A stretch of 40,979 nt of DNA from Desulfitibacter alkalitolerans DSM 16504 (lineage in GTDB: Bacteria; Bacillota; DSM-16504; Desulfitibacterales; Desulfitibacteraceae): assembly GCF_000620305.1 (NCBI RefSeq), contig NZ_JHVU01000032.1, positions 1-40,979 on the forward strand, given 5' to 3'. Shown piece after piece: positions 1 through 8,631 of this stretch. Numbering within the stretch: the stretch's first letter is position 1; each line of letters starts with the position of its first letter. A program made the position numbers and the translations under genes. The notes beneath the pieces were generated by a model that was not told the origin of the DNA, made no database searches, and worked only from the letters and a program-made list of their open reading frames with translations.

Positions 1-761
1 TCTGCGGGCAGCACAACCACTCTAAGGGGATTGTCCCGGCCTGACCGGGCGCTTTGTTTCCCCTTGGAACGTGAGGGCCGGATGGTTTGTTCCACCGGAT
101 CATAGTGCTGGAGCCGCATACTCAGCACTTCATCGATCCGGAAGCCCTCCAGCGTAATGCGGAATACCGCCTCATCCCGCAGCGTTTCAAAATGGCTGCA
201 CAGCGCATCCTTTTCCGCCTCCGAATACCACTTGATATATTCCCGGCGGGACTTTTGCCGCGGCAGGCTGCTGTCAAGAATATACTGGTAGTCGCAGGAA
301 TAAATTTGGCCATACAGGAAGGATTTCCGCGCCCTGTATGTATCTGTTTTGGTTTGAAACGTGATGTTGGTTTCGTAATTGTTGGCAAGCCATTTGTACA
401 TCTCGGTAATGGCTGTCAGGTACCTGCCGGCTGTGGCGCAGACAACCTCCGTTTCAAGGAATTTCAGCTTGAGTTCCTCAAGACCTCCATAAAGCAGATA
501 GTGAATAAAGCTTTTCACATGCCTGTTGGTGGCGGTATCGTACTCCACGCCGATACTATGGAGATAATTCAGGTACACCACCAGCTTTTTGGCGTACTCT
601 TTTCCGGTATTGGCATTTTGAAGGCTCCTGCTCTCGATCCATTGATTGATCTCAAACAGAGGAATCTGATAGTCGGTAATCATATGCCTGTAAACCATTC
701 CGCCGGACTGTGTTTCAAAGGCAAAGCGCACAAGCTTGAACCTTTTCTTATCATTTTTCAT
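1..761 (-). CDS. Tyrosine recombinase/integrase, C-terminus cut by window edge
   Basis: About 253 residues are visible, reading without a stop to the window edge. The ATG start has an AAAGGGG ribosome binding site just upstream. Residues 1-180 look like the SAM-like core-binding domain and linker of XerC/D-type recombinases (for example TNRHVKSFIHYLLYG and AGRYLTAITEMYKWL). The catalytic domain then begins, and the stretch ITLEGFRIDEVLSMR at about residues 205-220 matches the box I region containing the first catalytic Arg. The remaining catalytic residues (HxxR, H/W, Tyr) lie outside the window. The protein would catalyse integration and excision of the element. It could also be a resident recombinase unrelated to element mobility, but its neighbours make the element role more likely. 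Confidence 0.85.
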   Translation of the reverse strand, partial: MKNDKKRFKLVRFAFETQSGGMVYRHMITDYQIPLFEINQWIESRSLQNANTGKEYAKKLVVYLNYLHSIGVEYDTATNRHVKSFIHYLLYGGLEELKLKFLETEVVCATAGRYLTAITEMYKWLANNYETNITFQTKTDTYRARKSFLYGQIYSCDYQYILDSSLPRQKSRREYIKWYSEAEKDALCSHFETLRDEAVFRITLEGFRIDEVLSMRLQHYDPVEQTIRPSRSKGKQSARSGRDNPLRVVVLPA

Positions 762-811
762 GACATGACCCCTTTCTGACCAGGCGGATTATTTTTTGCC
801 TGCTCAGAAAA

Positions 812-840
812 AGTATAGCATGCCCTGTGTTTCACAAGAA
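812..840 (-). promoter_or_regulatory. Candidate promoter of the recombinase gene
   Basis: On the minus strand a TATACT -10 box (812-817) lies 17 bases from a weak TTCTTG -35 box (835-840), about 50 bases upstream of the recombinase start. The -10 is good and the -35 poor, so this is a moderate prediction. Confidence 0.4.
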
Positions 841-850
841 AAGGATGCTC

Positions 851-1081
851 TTAACCGCCATAGTTGAACATGTCTTGAATACGGTCGCGTAATTCCGGCA
901 TAATCATTTCGCCAAAGAGAGCATAAAGCCCGGCGAGGAGCAAAGCGCCGATGACAACAGCAATTAAAATTTTAATTGCCGTATCCACAAAGCCTTCGCC
1001 GCGTTTATCCATTAATATCCGCCTTGTTCTTACTGCCATCTCAAAGGATTTGCCCTTGATAGAGTTGATAAAGTTTTTCAT
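851..1081 (-). CDS. DUF6133-like small membrane protein (copy 1)
   Basis: This 76-residue protein has a basic N-terminus (MKNFINSIKGKSFEMAVRTRR), the motif RGEGFVDTAIKIL, one hydrophobic helix (about residues 38-58, IAVVIGALLLAGLYALFGE) and a short C-terminal tail. I start it at the internal ATG with GGAAGATC upstream, not at the ATG six codons earlier, which has no ribosome binding site. It closely resembles the next gene and belongs to a family common in conjugative elements of Clostridia, which I recall as DUF6133. The Gly-rich segment before a single helix recalls pilin-like subunits of secretion systems, but no function is established. That similarity is inference. Confidence 0.75.
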   Translation of the reverse strand: MKNFINSIKGKSFEMAVRTRRILMDKRGEGFVDTAIKILIAVVIGALLLAGLYALFGEMIMPELRDRIQDMFNYGG

Positions 1082-1140
1082 GGATGATCTTCCTTTCATA
1101 TTTGAATTTTGGTTTGGTTTGCATATGATGAGAGGGAGAG

Positions 1141-1206
1141 GGAGGAAACCTTATTGAGAAAAGTTTTCCTCCCCCCAAACTCCCCCTCCTTCCAAAAGGA
1201 AAGGGG
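1141..1206. repeat. Two adjacent inverted repeats between the DUF6133 paralogues
   Basis: GGAGGAAA (1141-1148) pairs with TTTCCTCC (1165-1172). Immediately after it, CCCC..TTCC (about 1183-1193) pairs imperfectly with GGAAAGGGG (1198-1206) around an AAAA loop. On the minus strand they follow the stop codon of the second paralogue and could act as a weak terminator or mRNA-processing element. There is no long T-run. Confidence 0.45.
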
Positions 1207-1211
1207 ACTGT

Positions 1212-1469
1212 TTAAGCGTAGCACTTTCTATCGTGTTTATACCGTGAAGAAAAAAGCACCGTTTCTCCGAACAGGGCATAGAGCCCGGCGAGGACAAGCG
1301 CGCCGATTACAACGGCCATTAGGATTTTTATGGCGGTATCCACAAATCCCTCCCCGCGCTGGGAGCAGAGCAGGGTCTTTGCCGTGAGATACTTCAAAGT
1401 CAGATGGTCACGGATATTGACCGCCATGTTGGACAGGTTTCTCTTGATCTTGTTCAGGAATTTCTTCAT
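1212..1469 (-). CDS. DUF6133-like small membrane protein (copy 2)
   Basis: This 85-residue paralogue of the preceding protein shares the block RGEGFVDTAIKIL and the helix AVVIGALVLAGLYALFGE. It differs in its longer basic N-terminus (MKKFLNKIKRNLSNMAVNIR) and in its C-terminal tail (TVLFSSRYKHDRKCYA). A strong GGAGGT site lies about 8 bases before the ATG. Two tandem copies with conserved core and divergent tails suggest related structural subunits with different partners. The role remains unknown. A transmembrane component of the conjugation apparatus is a reasonable inference from element context only. Confidence 0.75.
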   Translation of the reverse strand: MKKFLNKIKRNLSNMAVNIRDHLTLKYLTAKTLLCSQRGEGFVDTAIKILMAVVIGALVLAGLYALFGETVLFSSRYKHDRKCYA

Positions 1470-1525
1470 ATTAATTTACCTCCGATATTTTTGTTGTAGT
1501 TGTTGTGTGACAAGGATGGCGGGAC

Positions 1526-1942
1526 CTATAGTCCCGTCATCTGCATGCCGGAGCGCTGCTCCGGCGTTTGTTCAAAAGGGGATACTTCCGCCTTCTGCTG
1601 GTTCTGTCCCTGGCTCTGCGTCAGAGCCTGATGGTAAGCGTCAATGACGACGTTGTTCAGCTGCTCCCGGAATTCCTTGGTTACCGGGAAGCAGATGTCC
1701 TTGTATTCACCGCTTCCGGCCTTGTAGCTGGGCATGGCTACAAACAGCCCCTTAGTGCTGTCCATCACCTTCACGTTGCGGATGGCAAAGCAGTCATTCA
1801 GATTGACGGATGCGATAGCACGGATATTGCCCTCCGGCCGGATGGAGCTGATTTTCACATCTACCTTCATGGGCAGGGGCTGTTCCGCGGCGGTCTGTGC
1901 ATCCTGCTGGGGAGCCTTGGGTGCTGCCTGGGTTTTACTCAT
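1526..1942 (-). CDS. SpoVG-family protein
   Basis: The protein has 138 residues. After a Gln/Ala/Pro-rich N-terminal extension (residues 1-22), residues 25-105 fit the SpoVG fold: MKVDVKISSIRPEGNIRAIASVNLNDCFAIRNVKVMDS, then GLFVAMPS and DICFPVTKEFREQL. SpoVG of Bacillus and Staphylococcus is a small RNA/DNA-binding regulator. Element-borne copies are common, and their targets are unknown. The C-terminal tail (after about residue 108) is Gln-rich and ends GMQMTGL, one of several Met-rich tails in this region. AAAGGAGG precedes the ATG. I am confident of the family but not of the regulated genes. Confidence 0.88.
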   Translation of the reverse strand: MSKTQAAPKAPQQDAQTAAEQPLPMKVDVKISSIRPEGNIRAIASVNLNDCFAIRNVKVMDSTKGLFVAMPSYKAGSGEYKDICFPVTKEFREQLNNVVIDAYHQALTQSQGQNQQKAEVSPFEQTPEQRSGMQMTGL

Positions 1943-1997
1943 GGTCGATTCCTCCTTTTCATTAATAAAGCAGCCTTCCGGCTGCGAGTGACTTGGG

Positions 1998-2564
1998 TTA
2001 CATACTCATCTGCGGGCCTTGCTCCAACTCTTGTCCCGATTCCTGAAACGGTATCTCCCGGAAGCCGAAGCGGTCGACATAGTGGAAGGAGTTGCCCGAT
2101 TCATCATACAGCTCCACGACGTCCGACATAGAGAGGCTGTGCCCTTCGTAGCTGGGCGGGTGGTCCAGGTTGAATTTAGCATAGAGTTCCTCCAGATCGT
2201 TGGTTTCCACTTCGCCGTCGTATACCACTTGGTAATTGGAAGGGTCAGGCTCCCCGAAGCGCTCCGTGAGTTCGTCGTATCCGATGAATTTCATCATAAT
2301 ATCGGCATCCGGCTTCAGCTGATGCACCCTGCATTTCTTCAGCACCTGCAGGTTGCCCTCCGGGTCGAGCTTACCCGTCGCCAGACGGTCAAAGGTACCG
2401 GGCCTCCACTCAATGTTAAGCCCTTTGGTGTTTGAAAGATAAGATTTCAGCTCATCGTTTTCAAACATCGGGTCCACTATGGCCGTTGCCCGTTTGGTGT
2501 CAAGATAGCCCGCCGTATTGCCATAGTAGAGAATGCGGTTGTTTTTGATTTGGATTCCGTTCAT
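1998..2564 (-). CDS. YodL-domain protein
   Basis: The protein has 188 residues. Residues 85-175 match the YodL-like domain found in element-borne proteins: RVHQLKPDADIMMKFIGYDEL, then YQVVYDGEV, LYAKFNLDHPPSYEGHSLSMSDVVEL and FHYVDRFGFREI. The N-terminal 80 residues (NGIQIKNNRILYYGNTAGYL and WRPGTFDRLATGKL) form a separate unknown segment. The domain's biochemical role is unknown. The family recurs in conjugative elements with DUF and SpoVG neighbours, as here. The tail ends GPQMSM. It sits a short distance from both flanking genes and is probably cotranscribed. Confidence 0.8.
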   Translation of the reverse strand: MNGIQIKNNRILYYGNTAGYLDTKRATAIVDPMFENDELKSYLSNTKGLNIEWRPGTFDRLATGKLDPEGNLQVLKKCRVHQLKPDADIMMKFIGYDELTERFGEPDPSNYQVVYDGEVETNDLEELYAKFNLDHPPSYEGHSLSMSDVVELYDESGNSFHYVDRFGFREIPFQESGQELEQGPQMSM

Positions 2565-2580
2565 ATAGCACCTCCTTGCG

Positions 2581-3309
2581 TCACATTCCTCCCATTGTCT
2601 GCTCCATGCCGGATTCCTGGGATGCAGACTCCTGAGAAGTCCATCCGGTCATGGATTTGATGACCATGGCTTCCTCCTGCAGTTTAGAAACTCCCAGCTT
2701 TTCGTTGTTGTAATCGGCCAGCTCTCGGTTCTTTACCGGATCGCCGGTATCCCAATCCGATTTGTAGTAGCCGGTTTCGCCATGCTTGATGCAGATCAGG
2801 CTCCCATCACTGGACAGGGTGGAAAAACACATTTCCGGTAAATCCTGTTCTGTATCCAGGAGCTTTTGAAGCTTGTTCATATCCTGCTGACGCTTGTCGT
2901 AGATATATAGATAGGCATTGTAATCGCCCTGGATCGGCGTACACCGCAGGCAATAACGGTAATGCTCGCTTTCGGCAACAAACCCGTAGCTTCCTCTGGA
3001 GCCGTCACCCAGCCTGCCGTCACCATGGCCGCAGCAATATTCTGACATTGCCGAAAGATCTCTCAATGGTCCGGTTTTGCGGAGCTCATCCACGAAGGAC
3101 TGAAGCTCCGACTTGAATTCCGGTGTATTCAGCGCGTCTTCGTTGTGCGGCCACCAGGTTGACCAGAACTCCCTGCCGTCATGCCCAAAGTCCACGCGCA
3201 TATGTCCGACCGTGCCAAGCTCAGCATCTTTCGCATCCTGAGAATAGAACAGCCCCGCTTCCTCAATCGAAGCGGGGCGCAGACAAAGCCTCCGGTTTTC
3301 AGCGCTCAT
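2581..3309 (-). CDS. Unknown element protein, 242 residues
   Basis: I do not recognise a named domain. The protein is soluble, acidic and rich in aromatic residues (EFWSTWWPHNEDALN, YCCGHGDGRLGDGSRGSYGF, YNAYLYIYDKRQQDMNKL). It carries a Cys pair (residues 90-91) and a later CLRC motif, so metal binding is possible but unproven. There is no signal peptide or membrane segment. The last 20 residues are low complexity (SQESASQESGMEQTMGGM), and the end MGGM is shared with the unrelated 170-residue protein encoded at the far end of this block. A GGAGGAATCACC-type site precedes the ATG. It probably belongs to the same operon as the YodL gene. Confidence 0.75.
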   Translation of the reverse strand: MSAENRRLCLRPASIEEAGLFYSQDAKDAELGTVGHMRVDFGHDGREFWSTWWPHNEDALNTPEFKSELQSFVDELRKTGPLRDLSAMSEYCCGHGDGRLGDGSRGSYGFVAESEHYRYCLRCTPIQGDYNAYLYIYDKRQQDMNKLQKLLDTEQDLPEMCFSTLSSDGSLICIKHGETGYYKSDWDTGDPVKNRELADYNNEKLGVSKLQEEAMVIKSMTGWTSQESASQESGMEQTMGGM

Positions 3310-3350
3310 TGGTGATTCCTCCTTTTCTGTTTTCCGTAAATTCCGCCGAG

Positions 3351-6300
3351 TTACTGGAAATAGAACGTAACGGAATAGGTGATGTTTGACTTGTTATACA
3401 TGCACGTATGGTTCGTGTAGTAGTAGAACTCCAACTGGCTGTAGATTCCGGCCGCTAGAGTACGGCTAAAGGTGATGCCGTTGGTGGTGGTCTGGTAATC
3501 CAGTTGGTCCCACTGCCCGGTCAGGACGTTGTACCCGCGGACGCGGCCGTAATCCTGACCGCTGTGCCCGTCAACCGGCGGCACTGTAAAGGTATAGCTG
3601 GTGATGGTCGCTCCTGCGATGCCTTGCTCCAGGATGACCGATTCCGGTCCGGTCAACGTCATGCCGCCTCCATGGTTGGGGTCAGCAACGAAGAACACAA
3701 TAGCCGCCCAGGGTGATTCAGCTCCGGTGGAGTCCACCGCCTTGACGCGCACCACATTCTTGCCCAATGGATAGGCGGTACTGGTCTGTGCCGGCCTGCC
3801 CTCCCACACATAGGTTATGGCGTCGCCGTCCGGGTCGGTGCTGCTTGCCGTGATAGTGATTGCTACGCCGGGAGCTATACTGTTGCCATCCGGCGTTCGG
3901 GTAATGACGGGTGTGGTCGGCGCCGAGTTGGTCACGGTGAAGGAGATGGCAGTCCAGTCGGAATAAAGCCCCCAGGCATCCTTTGCCCGGACATAGACTG
4001 TATGGTTGCCCACAGCATAGTAGCTGTCGGAGGTGTTTCCGGAGTATTCCAGGGTAACGGAATCCCCGTCCGGGTCGGAAGCGTAGGCATAGAGGTTGAC
4101 CAGGAGATTACCATCCTTGGCTGTTCTGGTTACCGAGGCGCTTCCTGAAGGCTTGTTTGGCGCGCTGTTGGTGATGGTGATGCCCTGCGAGTAGCTGAAG
4201 GTTCTGCCTGCGCTGTCAGTGGTGCCGGCCGTCAGGACATAGCTTCCTGTGGCGCTGATGGCAATGGTGCCGCCGCTGTTTGACAGACTTCCTGTGTAAC
4301 TGGCCGTGCTGCCGTCCCTGATCAGCGACCAGTTGAGGGTTCTGCCCTCCAGCCCGGAGGTCGATGGTAACGACACGCTGAATCCGGAACCGATATGTGC
4401 AGAGGAAGGAACCGTAAAAGCAAAGCTGGCGATGGGCTTGATTGTTCCGGCATTGGAGGTAAAGGTGAATTTTCGCCCGTTGGTGTCGGTGACTACTGCC
4501 TGCAGCTTCACGGAAATGGTTTTATCCGTATTGAACCGTAGGGTGCCGCCACTCATTCCAAGGGTTCCGGTGGCATAATCCGTGTAGGGCGTAAAAGCAC
4601 CCCCATCGACGGAAAGGTACCAGTCTGCCGTGACTCCGCTCAGCTCGGTACCGGAGGCAGTAACTGCCAAGGATTCGCCGCTGTAGGTCAGCGACGGGAT
4701 GCTGATGCTCATAGTCGGGATGGGGGATATTGTGAAGCTCCGGCTTCTCGTAAACGTGCGGCCGGTGGGGTCCGTCATGGTCAGGATAAGTTCATACTGC
4801 CCCTTCGTGGGGAAGGTGATCGATCCACCATCCTTGGTCAATGTCCCGGTCGCATAGGCTGAATACGGCTTTGCTTCGCCATTGCCCTGAATGATCGTCC
4901 AGTCTGCGGTGAGGTTATCCAGATCGGTACCGCTGACGCTGACAGTCCCGGCTTCCCCAGCGTACCAGGGCTGCGGGATGCTGATGCTCATGGTCGGGAT
5001 GGGATACACCGTGAGGCTCCGGCTTTCCGTGAAGGAGCGGCCGTTGGTATCCGTCATCGTGAGGATAAGTTCATACTGCCCCTTTGCCGGGAAGGTGATC
5101 GTGCCGCCCTCCTTGGTCAAAGTGCCTGCAGCGTAAGTGGAATAAGGCTTTGTATCTCCATTTCCTTGCTTAATAGTCCATCCCTCGGTGAGGTTTTCTA
5201 GATCGGTTCCGCTGATGCTGACCGTTCCTGCTTCGCCGGCATGCCAGGTCTGCGGGAGGCTGATTGACATCGTTGGGATGGGAAAGACGATAAAGCTCTG
5301 GCTTCGTACAAAGGTGCGGCCGGTGGGGTCTGTCATTGTGAGAATCAGCGTGTATTGTCCTTTTGTCGGGAAGGTTATAGTCCCGCCTGTTTTCGTCAGG
5401 GTTCCGGAGGTATAAATGTTATAGGGCTGTGTACCGCCGTCGCCCTGAATGACCGTCCAGTCTGCGGTGAGGTTATCCAGATCGGTACCGCTGACGCTGA
5501 CCGTTCCTGCTTCTCCGACATACCAGGTCTGCGGGAAATTCAGCAGAACGGACGGGATGGGATAGACTGTGGTGGAGGAGCTGTAAGAGAACACCCGGCC
5601 CAGGGCGTCCGTCATGGAGGCCGTCAGGGTGTATTCTCCAACATCCTTGAACTGGATTTTGCCGCCGTAAGCGTTCAGGCTGCCCTCCAGCGCGTCGGTG
5701 AGCTCTGCCGGCTTGCCATCCTTTGTGAGCGTCCATTCCACCGGTAGCACGTTGTTGTTGCCGCGGGTCCGAAGGTCAACGGTGCGGTCGGTATGCGTCG
5801 ATGCCGGCAGCTCGAAGGAAATATTCAGAACCGGCAGGACTTCGATCTTACCGCCATCCTCATAGAGGAACACACGCCCGGTTTCATCGGTGATCCTTGC
5901 AATGAGCTCATAGGTTCCGGCGTGTTTAAAGCGGATGGTTCCGCCGTTGTTGTCCAGAGTCCCGTTGATGTAGGTCGCAAGATCCTGGAATCCGAAGCCG
6001 TTCTCCAACAGCCATTCCACTTTTAAGTTCCCTAATTCCAAGGTTTCTGGAATCACAGAAACAGCGGTATCGGTGTGGGCGGTTTGCGGCAGCTTGTAAG
6101 TGATGCTGGGTACAGGATAGACCTTGATGGGTGCGGTATAGCTGTAGGTTCTGCCTGCAGGGTCGGCAAAGGCGGCTTTCAGCACATATTCGCCCTTTTC
6201 CTTAAGCCTGATGGTGCTGTTTGTATCCGTGAGCGTTCCTTCGATGCAGTCGGCAACAGGTACGGCTTCGCCGTCTTTTGCCAGCGACCACTGGATTTCG

Positions 6301-7958
6301 GCAGTCCCAAGATTCTGGAATGTTGCCTTTACAAGAACACTCGTATCGGTATGCGCGATCTCCGGCAGATAGAAACCAACGGAACCCACAGGGTAGACCG
6401 TGACGGTCTGTGAGGCTTCGAAGGTACGGCCGGTTTCATCGGTGAGGGTTCCGGTCAGCATGTACACGCCCTTGTCCTTGAACCGGATGTTTCCTCCCGC
6501 ATCGGTCAGGGCGCCCTCCAGCTCGTCGGATAGCACAGCGGCTTCACCATTCTTGGTCAGGCTCCACACTACAGACAGGCCGCCGTTTTCAGTCAGCGTG
6601 GTGGCTACCTCCACGGTTTTGTCCGTATGGGAAGCAGCGGGCAGCGTGAAAGCAATACCGACTATCGGGTAAACCTTGGTGCTCTCTGTATGCGTAAAAA
6701 TGCGCCCGGTTTCATCGGTTATGGTGGCGGTCAGCTTATAGCCGCCCTTGGTCTTGAAAACAAAGATGCCGCCGTCATTCCCCAGCGTACCATCCAGTAT
6801 GTCTGTAGTCTGGACGGCTTCTCTGTCCTTTTCTGCCGTCCACATGATGTCGTGGTCGTATAGCTTTTCCAGCAGGAAGGTAAGGGTGACCGACTTGTCA
6901 GTGTGAGTAGTTTCCGGCAGGTCAAAGGTCAGGTCAATCACGGGATAGACCGTCACAGTTTTGCTTAAGACCGTTTCTTTTCCTCTGGCGTTTTTCGCCG
7001 TTGCCGTGAGAGTGTATTTGCCTTCCTCCTTAAACTGGATTGTACCGCCCTCCAGTCCCAAGCTGCCGGTGACGGCGTCTGCCAACTCCACCGGCTGTTC
7101 AGAGCCGTCCACCGCTGTTTTCGTCATTGTCCAGGTGAAGCTCTGCATATATTTCCACACGGGCATCACCTTGATCTCAGTATCGGTGTGTGCAGTTTCG
7201 GGCAGGTCAAACCGCACCTGTGCATCCGGGACATAATAGGAGCCGCCGCCTGAACCACCGCCCGGCGTGGGTGTCGGTGTCGGGGTCGGAGACGGGGTTG
7301 GTGTCGGCTGTTCCTTATCCGGGTCGGTAGGCGTCGGTATCGGTGTCGGCGTAGTGGTATCGGTTGCCGGGGTTGTTGGGGATGGTGTCGGTGTTGCTGG
7401 TTTCGGGTCGGCCTTGTCAAACATGTCATCGGCTTCTCCTTTGGTCACCGGGTCGTTCGGATGGAGCTTGTTATCCTCCGTATCCCCGATGATACCATCC
7501 TCCTTTCCAACAATGACATAGCCCTTGTTATCGTCCGCGATATCCGACTGGTCATCGTAGCCGCTGTGTCCTTGGGTGTTTTTCGCTTCCTCGTCCTGGC
7601 CCTTGGCCCGCACCATCATTTTAATGATCTCGGCGCGGGTGATGGGCTCGTCGGGTTTGAAGCCGTCCGGGTAATCGGCAGGGTCAATGATGCCGGTGTC
7701 AACGAGGGCCTCGATGTACTTCTCCGCCCAATGTCCGTCGATGTCGGGAAAGCTGGGCGTGTCTTTTTCCGATCCGGTGGTGTCCAGCTTCAGCTCCTTT
7801 GCCAGTTCCGCGGCAAATTCCCCGCGGGTGATGATATCGTTCTGCCCTATGAACAGTTCAGGATGCAGGCGATAGGCAATATAAAAGCCGCTGGTCACCA
7901 GCAGCACTGCCAGAAGAAATACCGCGAGGATACATTTCCTTTTGTCTTTCAGGTTCAT
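3351..7958 (-). CDS. Giant SLH-domain surface protein with 11 Ig-like repeats
   Basis: The protein has 1,535 residues. A short basic N-terminus and one hydrophobic segment (residues 9-29) form a signal peptide or anchor. Residues 41-180 hold SLH-type segments (IITRGEFAAELAKEL, FPDIDGHWAEKYIEALVDTGI, ITRAEIIKMM), which bind secondary cell-wall polymers. A Pro/Thr linker (about 183-232) and a Gly/Ser hinge follow. Residues 247-1262 contain 11 repeats of about 92 residues. The first six carry a HTDxxV signature (ETAHTDTEIKV, ASTHTDRTVDL), and repeats 7-10 carry [WT]-[YH]-x-GE (TWHAGEAGTVSI). Two PKD-like domains with SDPDGD/TDPDGD motifs (1263-1424) and a unique C-terminal domain follow. It is probably a long stalk-like adhesin carried by the mobile element. 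The gene lies directly downstream of a terminator-like hairpin. Confidence 0.88.
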   Translation of the reverse strand: MNLKDKRKCILAVFLLAVLLVTSGFYIAYRLHPELFIGQNDIITRGEFAAELAKELKLDTTGSEKDTPSFPDIDGHWAEKYIEALVDTGIIDPADYPDGFKPDEPITRAEIIKMMVRAKGQDEEAKNTQGHSGYDDQSDIADDNKGYVIVGKEDGIIGDTEDNKLHPNDPVTKGEADDMFDKADPKPATPTPSPTTPATDTTTPTPIPTPTDPDKEQPTPTPSPTPTPTPTPGGGSGGGSYYVPDAQVRFDLPETAHTDTEIKVMPVWKYMQSFTWTMTKTAVDGSEQPVELADAVTGSLGLEGGTIQFKEEGKYTLTATAKNARGKETVLSKTVTVYPVIDLTFDLPETTHTDKSVTLTFLLEKLYDHDIMWTAEKDREAVQTTDILDGTLGNDGGIFVFKTKGGYKLTATITDETGRIFTHTESTKVYPIVGIAFTLPAASHTDKTVEVATTLTENGGLSVVWSLTKNGEAAVLSDELEGALTDAGGNIRFKDKGVYMLTGTLTDETGRTFEASQTVTVYPVGSVGFYLPEIAHTDTSVLVKATFQNLGTAEIQWSLAKDGEAVPVADCIEGTLTDTNSTIRLKEKGEYVLKAAFADPAGRTYSYTAPIKVYPVPSITYKLPQTAHTDTAVSVIPETLELGNLKVEWLLENGFGFQDLATYINGTLDNNGGTIRFKHAGTYELIARITDETGRVFLYEDGGKIEVLPVLNISFELPASTHTDRTVDLRTRGNNNVLPVEWTLTKDGKPAELTDALEGSLNAYGGKIQFKDVGEYTLTASMTDALGRVFSYSSSTTVYPIPSVLLNFPQTWYVGEAGTVSVSGTDLDNLTADWTVIQGDGGTQPYNIYTSGTLTKTGGTITFPTKGQYTLILTMTDPTGRTFVRSQSFIVFPIPTMSISLPQTWHAGEAGTVSISGTDLENLTEGWTIKQGNGDTKPYSTYAAGTLTKEGGTITFPAKGQYELILTMTDTNGRSFTESRSLTVYPIPTMSISIPQPWYAGEAGTVSVSGTDLDNLTADWTIIQGNGEAKPYSAYATGTLTKDGGSITFPTKGQYELILTMTDPTGRTFTRSRSFTISPIPTMSISIPSLTYSGESLAVTASGTELSGVTADWYLSVDGGAFTPYTDYATGTLGMSGGTLRFNTDKTISVKLQAVVTDTNGRKFTFTSNAGTIKPIASFAFTVPSSAHIGSGFSVSLPSTSGLEGRTLNWSLIRDGSTASYTGSLSNSGGTIAISATGSYVLTAGTTDSAGRTFSYSQGITITNSAPNKPSGSASVTRTAKDGNLLVNLYAYASDPDGDSVTLEYSGNTSDSYYAVGNHTVYVRAKDAWGLYSDWTAISFTVTNSAPTTPVITRTPDGNSIAPGVAITITASSTDPDGDAITYVWEGRPAQTSTAYPLGKNVVRVKAVDSTGAESPWAAIVFFVADPNHGGGMTLTGPESVILEQGIAGATITSYTFTVPPVDGHSGQDYGRVRGYNVLTGQWDQLDYQTTTNGITFSRTLAAGIYSQLEFYYYTNHTCMYNKSNITYSVTFYFQ

Positions 7959-7993
7959 AAATTTTTCATACCTCTCTTCCTTTTAAATTTGAT

Positions 7994-8031
7994 TGTGAAA
8001 AAGCCGGAATCATATTCTTGATTCCGGCTTT
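7994..8031 (-). terminator. Terminator-like hairpin in front of the giant SLH gene
   Basis: A perfect 13-base stem (8000-8012 with 8019-8031, GGAATCA core) has a 6-base loop and a TTTTT run on the minus strand. It follows the stop of the upstream gene by about 16 bases and ends only about 36 bases before the SLH start codon, leaving little room for another promoter. Confidence 0.8.
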
Positions 8032-8046
8032 AAGTCCTTAATATTT

Positions 8047-8631
8047 TCATAGCTTCAGCTCCATGCCTCCCGGCTCCTGCCCATCGCGGTGTGCATCCAG
8101 TATCTCCTGCGTGGGGTAGATGACCTTTCCCTCTACCATTTCAAAAACGCAGAAGTCATCGCGGTCACAGATCATGATCCTGTGCTGGTAGTCCTTCTGC
8201 ATCTCGATGTAATCCTGTACCTCCTTGGAGCTGCACAGCCATACGCCGGAGGTGTAGCGGCCGTCCGGCAGGTAGCAGTAGCCGCTGAACTGCGGCTCGT
8301 TGCCCTTTAAATCCAGTGCGCCGATGGGCCGGATTTGAGAGAGCTGGAGGCGGGCCTTCTCAGAGAGGGCTTCCGGTTTTGCGATACCGAAGACGTCGCT
8401 CCGGTTCCAGCGGACATGTTCGCCATCCGCAAGAGAGACAGTGAAAATGGAACGGCCAATGGGATAGGGATTGCTGCCGTTGCCTCCGGTGCAGAAATAG
8501 AGCTGCCGTTCCGCGTTTCGGTATTCCTCCGGCAGTGCGGAGGAGTGAAGAACAATCACTTTTCCCGCGATGGACATGTCATAACCGACCTGCCGGCAAT
8601 CCTCCTGTGTTAATAGGGTCTTATCACTCAT
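8047..8631 (-). CDS. Unknown element protein, 194 residues
   Basis: I start this gene at the ATG of MSDKTLLTQED, which is preceded by GGAAGGGAC and overlaps the end of the AbrB-type gene by 8 bases. An open frame extends 45 codons further upstream but runs through that gene and looks non-coding. The protein is soluble, without recognised motifs or membrane segments. Distinctive stretches are IAGKVIVLHSSALPEEYRN, YCYLPDGRYTSGVWLCSSKE and RIMICDRDDFCVFEMVEGK. It ends with the tail GQEPGGMELKL. Overlap with the AbrB gene indicates translational coupling, so a role linked to that regulator is possible. I cannot assign a function. Confidence 0.72.
   Translation of the reverse strand: MSDKTLLTQEDCRQVGYDMSIAGKVIVLHSSALPEEYRNAERQLYFCTGGNGSNPYPIGRSIFTVSLADGEHVRWNRSDVFGIAKPEALSEKARLQLSQIRPIGALDLKGNEPQFSGYCYLPDGRYTSGVWLCSSKEVQDYIEMQKDYQHRIMICDRDDFCVFEMVEGKVIYPTQEILDAHRDGQEPGGMELKL

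Noticed and set aside
87-779. Plus-strand open frame of 230 codons over the recombinase gene
   Set aside because: The minus strand reads a clear tyrosine recombinase without a stop to the window edge. The plus frame is its shadow and lacks a ribosome binding site.
3351-7958. DNA repeats in the giant SLH gene considered as a CRISPR-like or satellite array
   Set aside because: The periodicity of about 275 bases corresponds to Ig-like protein repeats in one continuous reading frame. Spacers and short identical repeats are absent.
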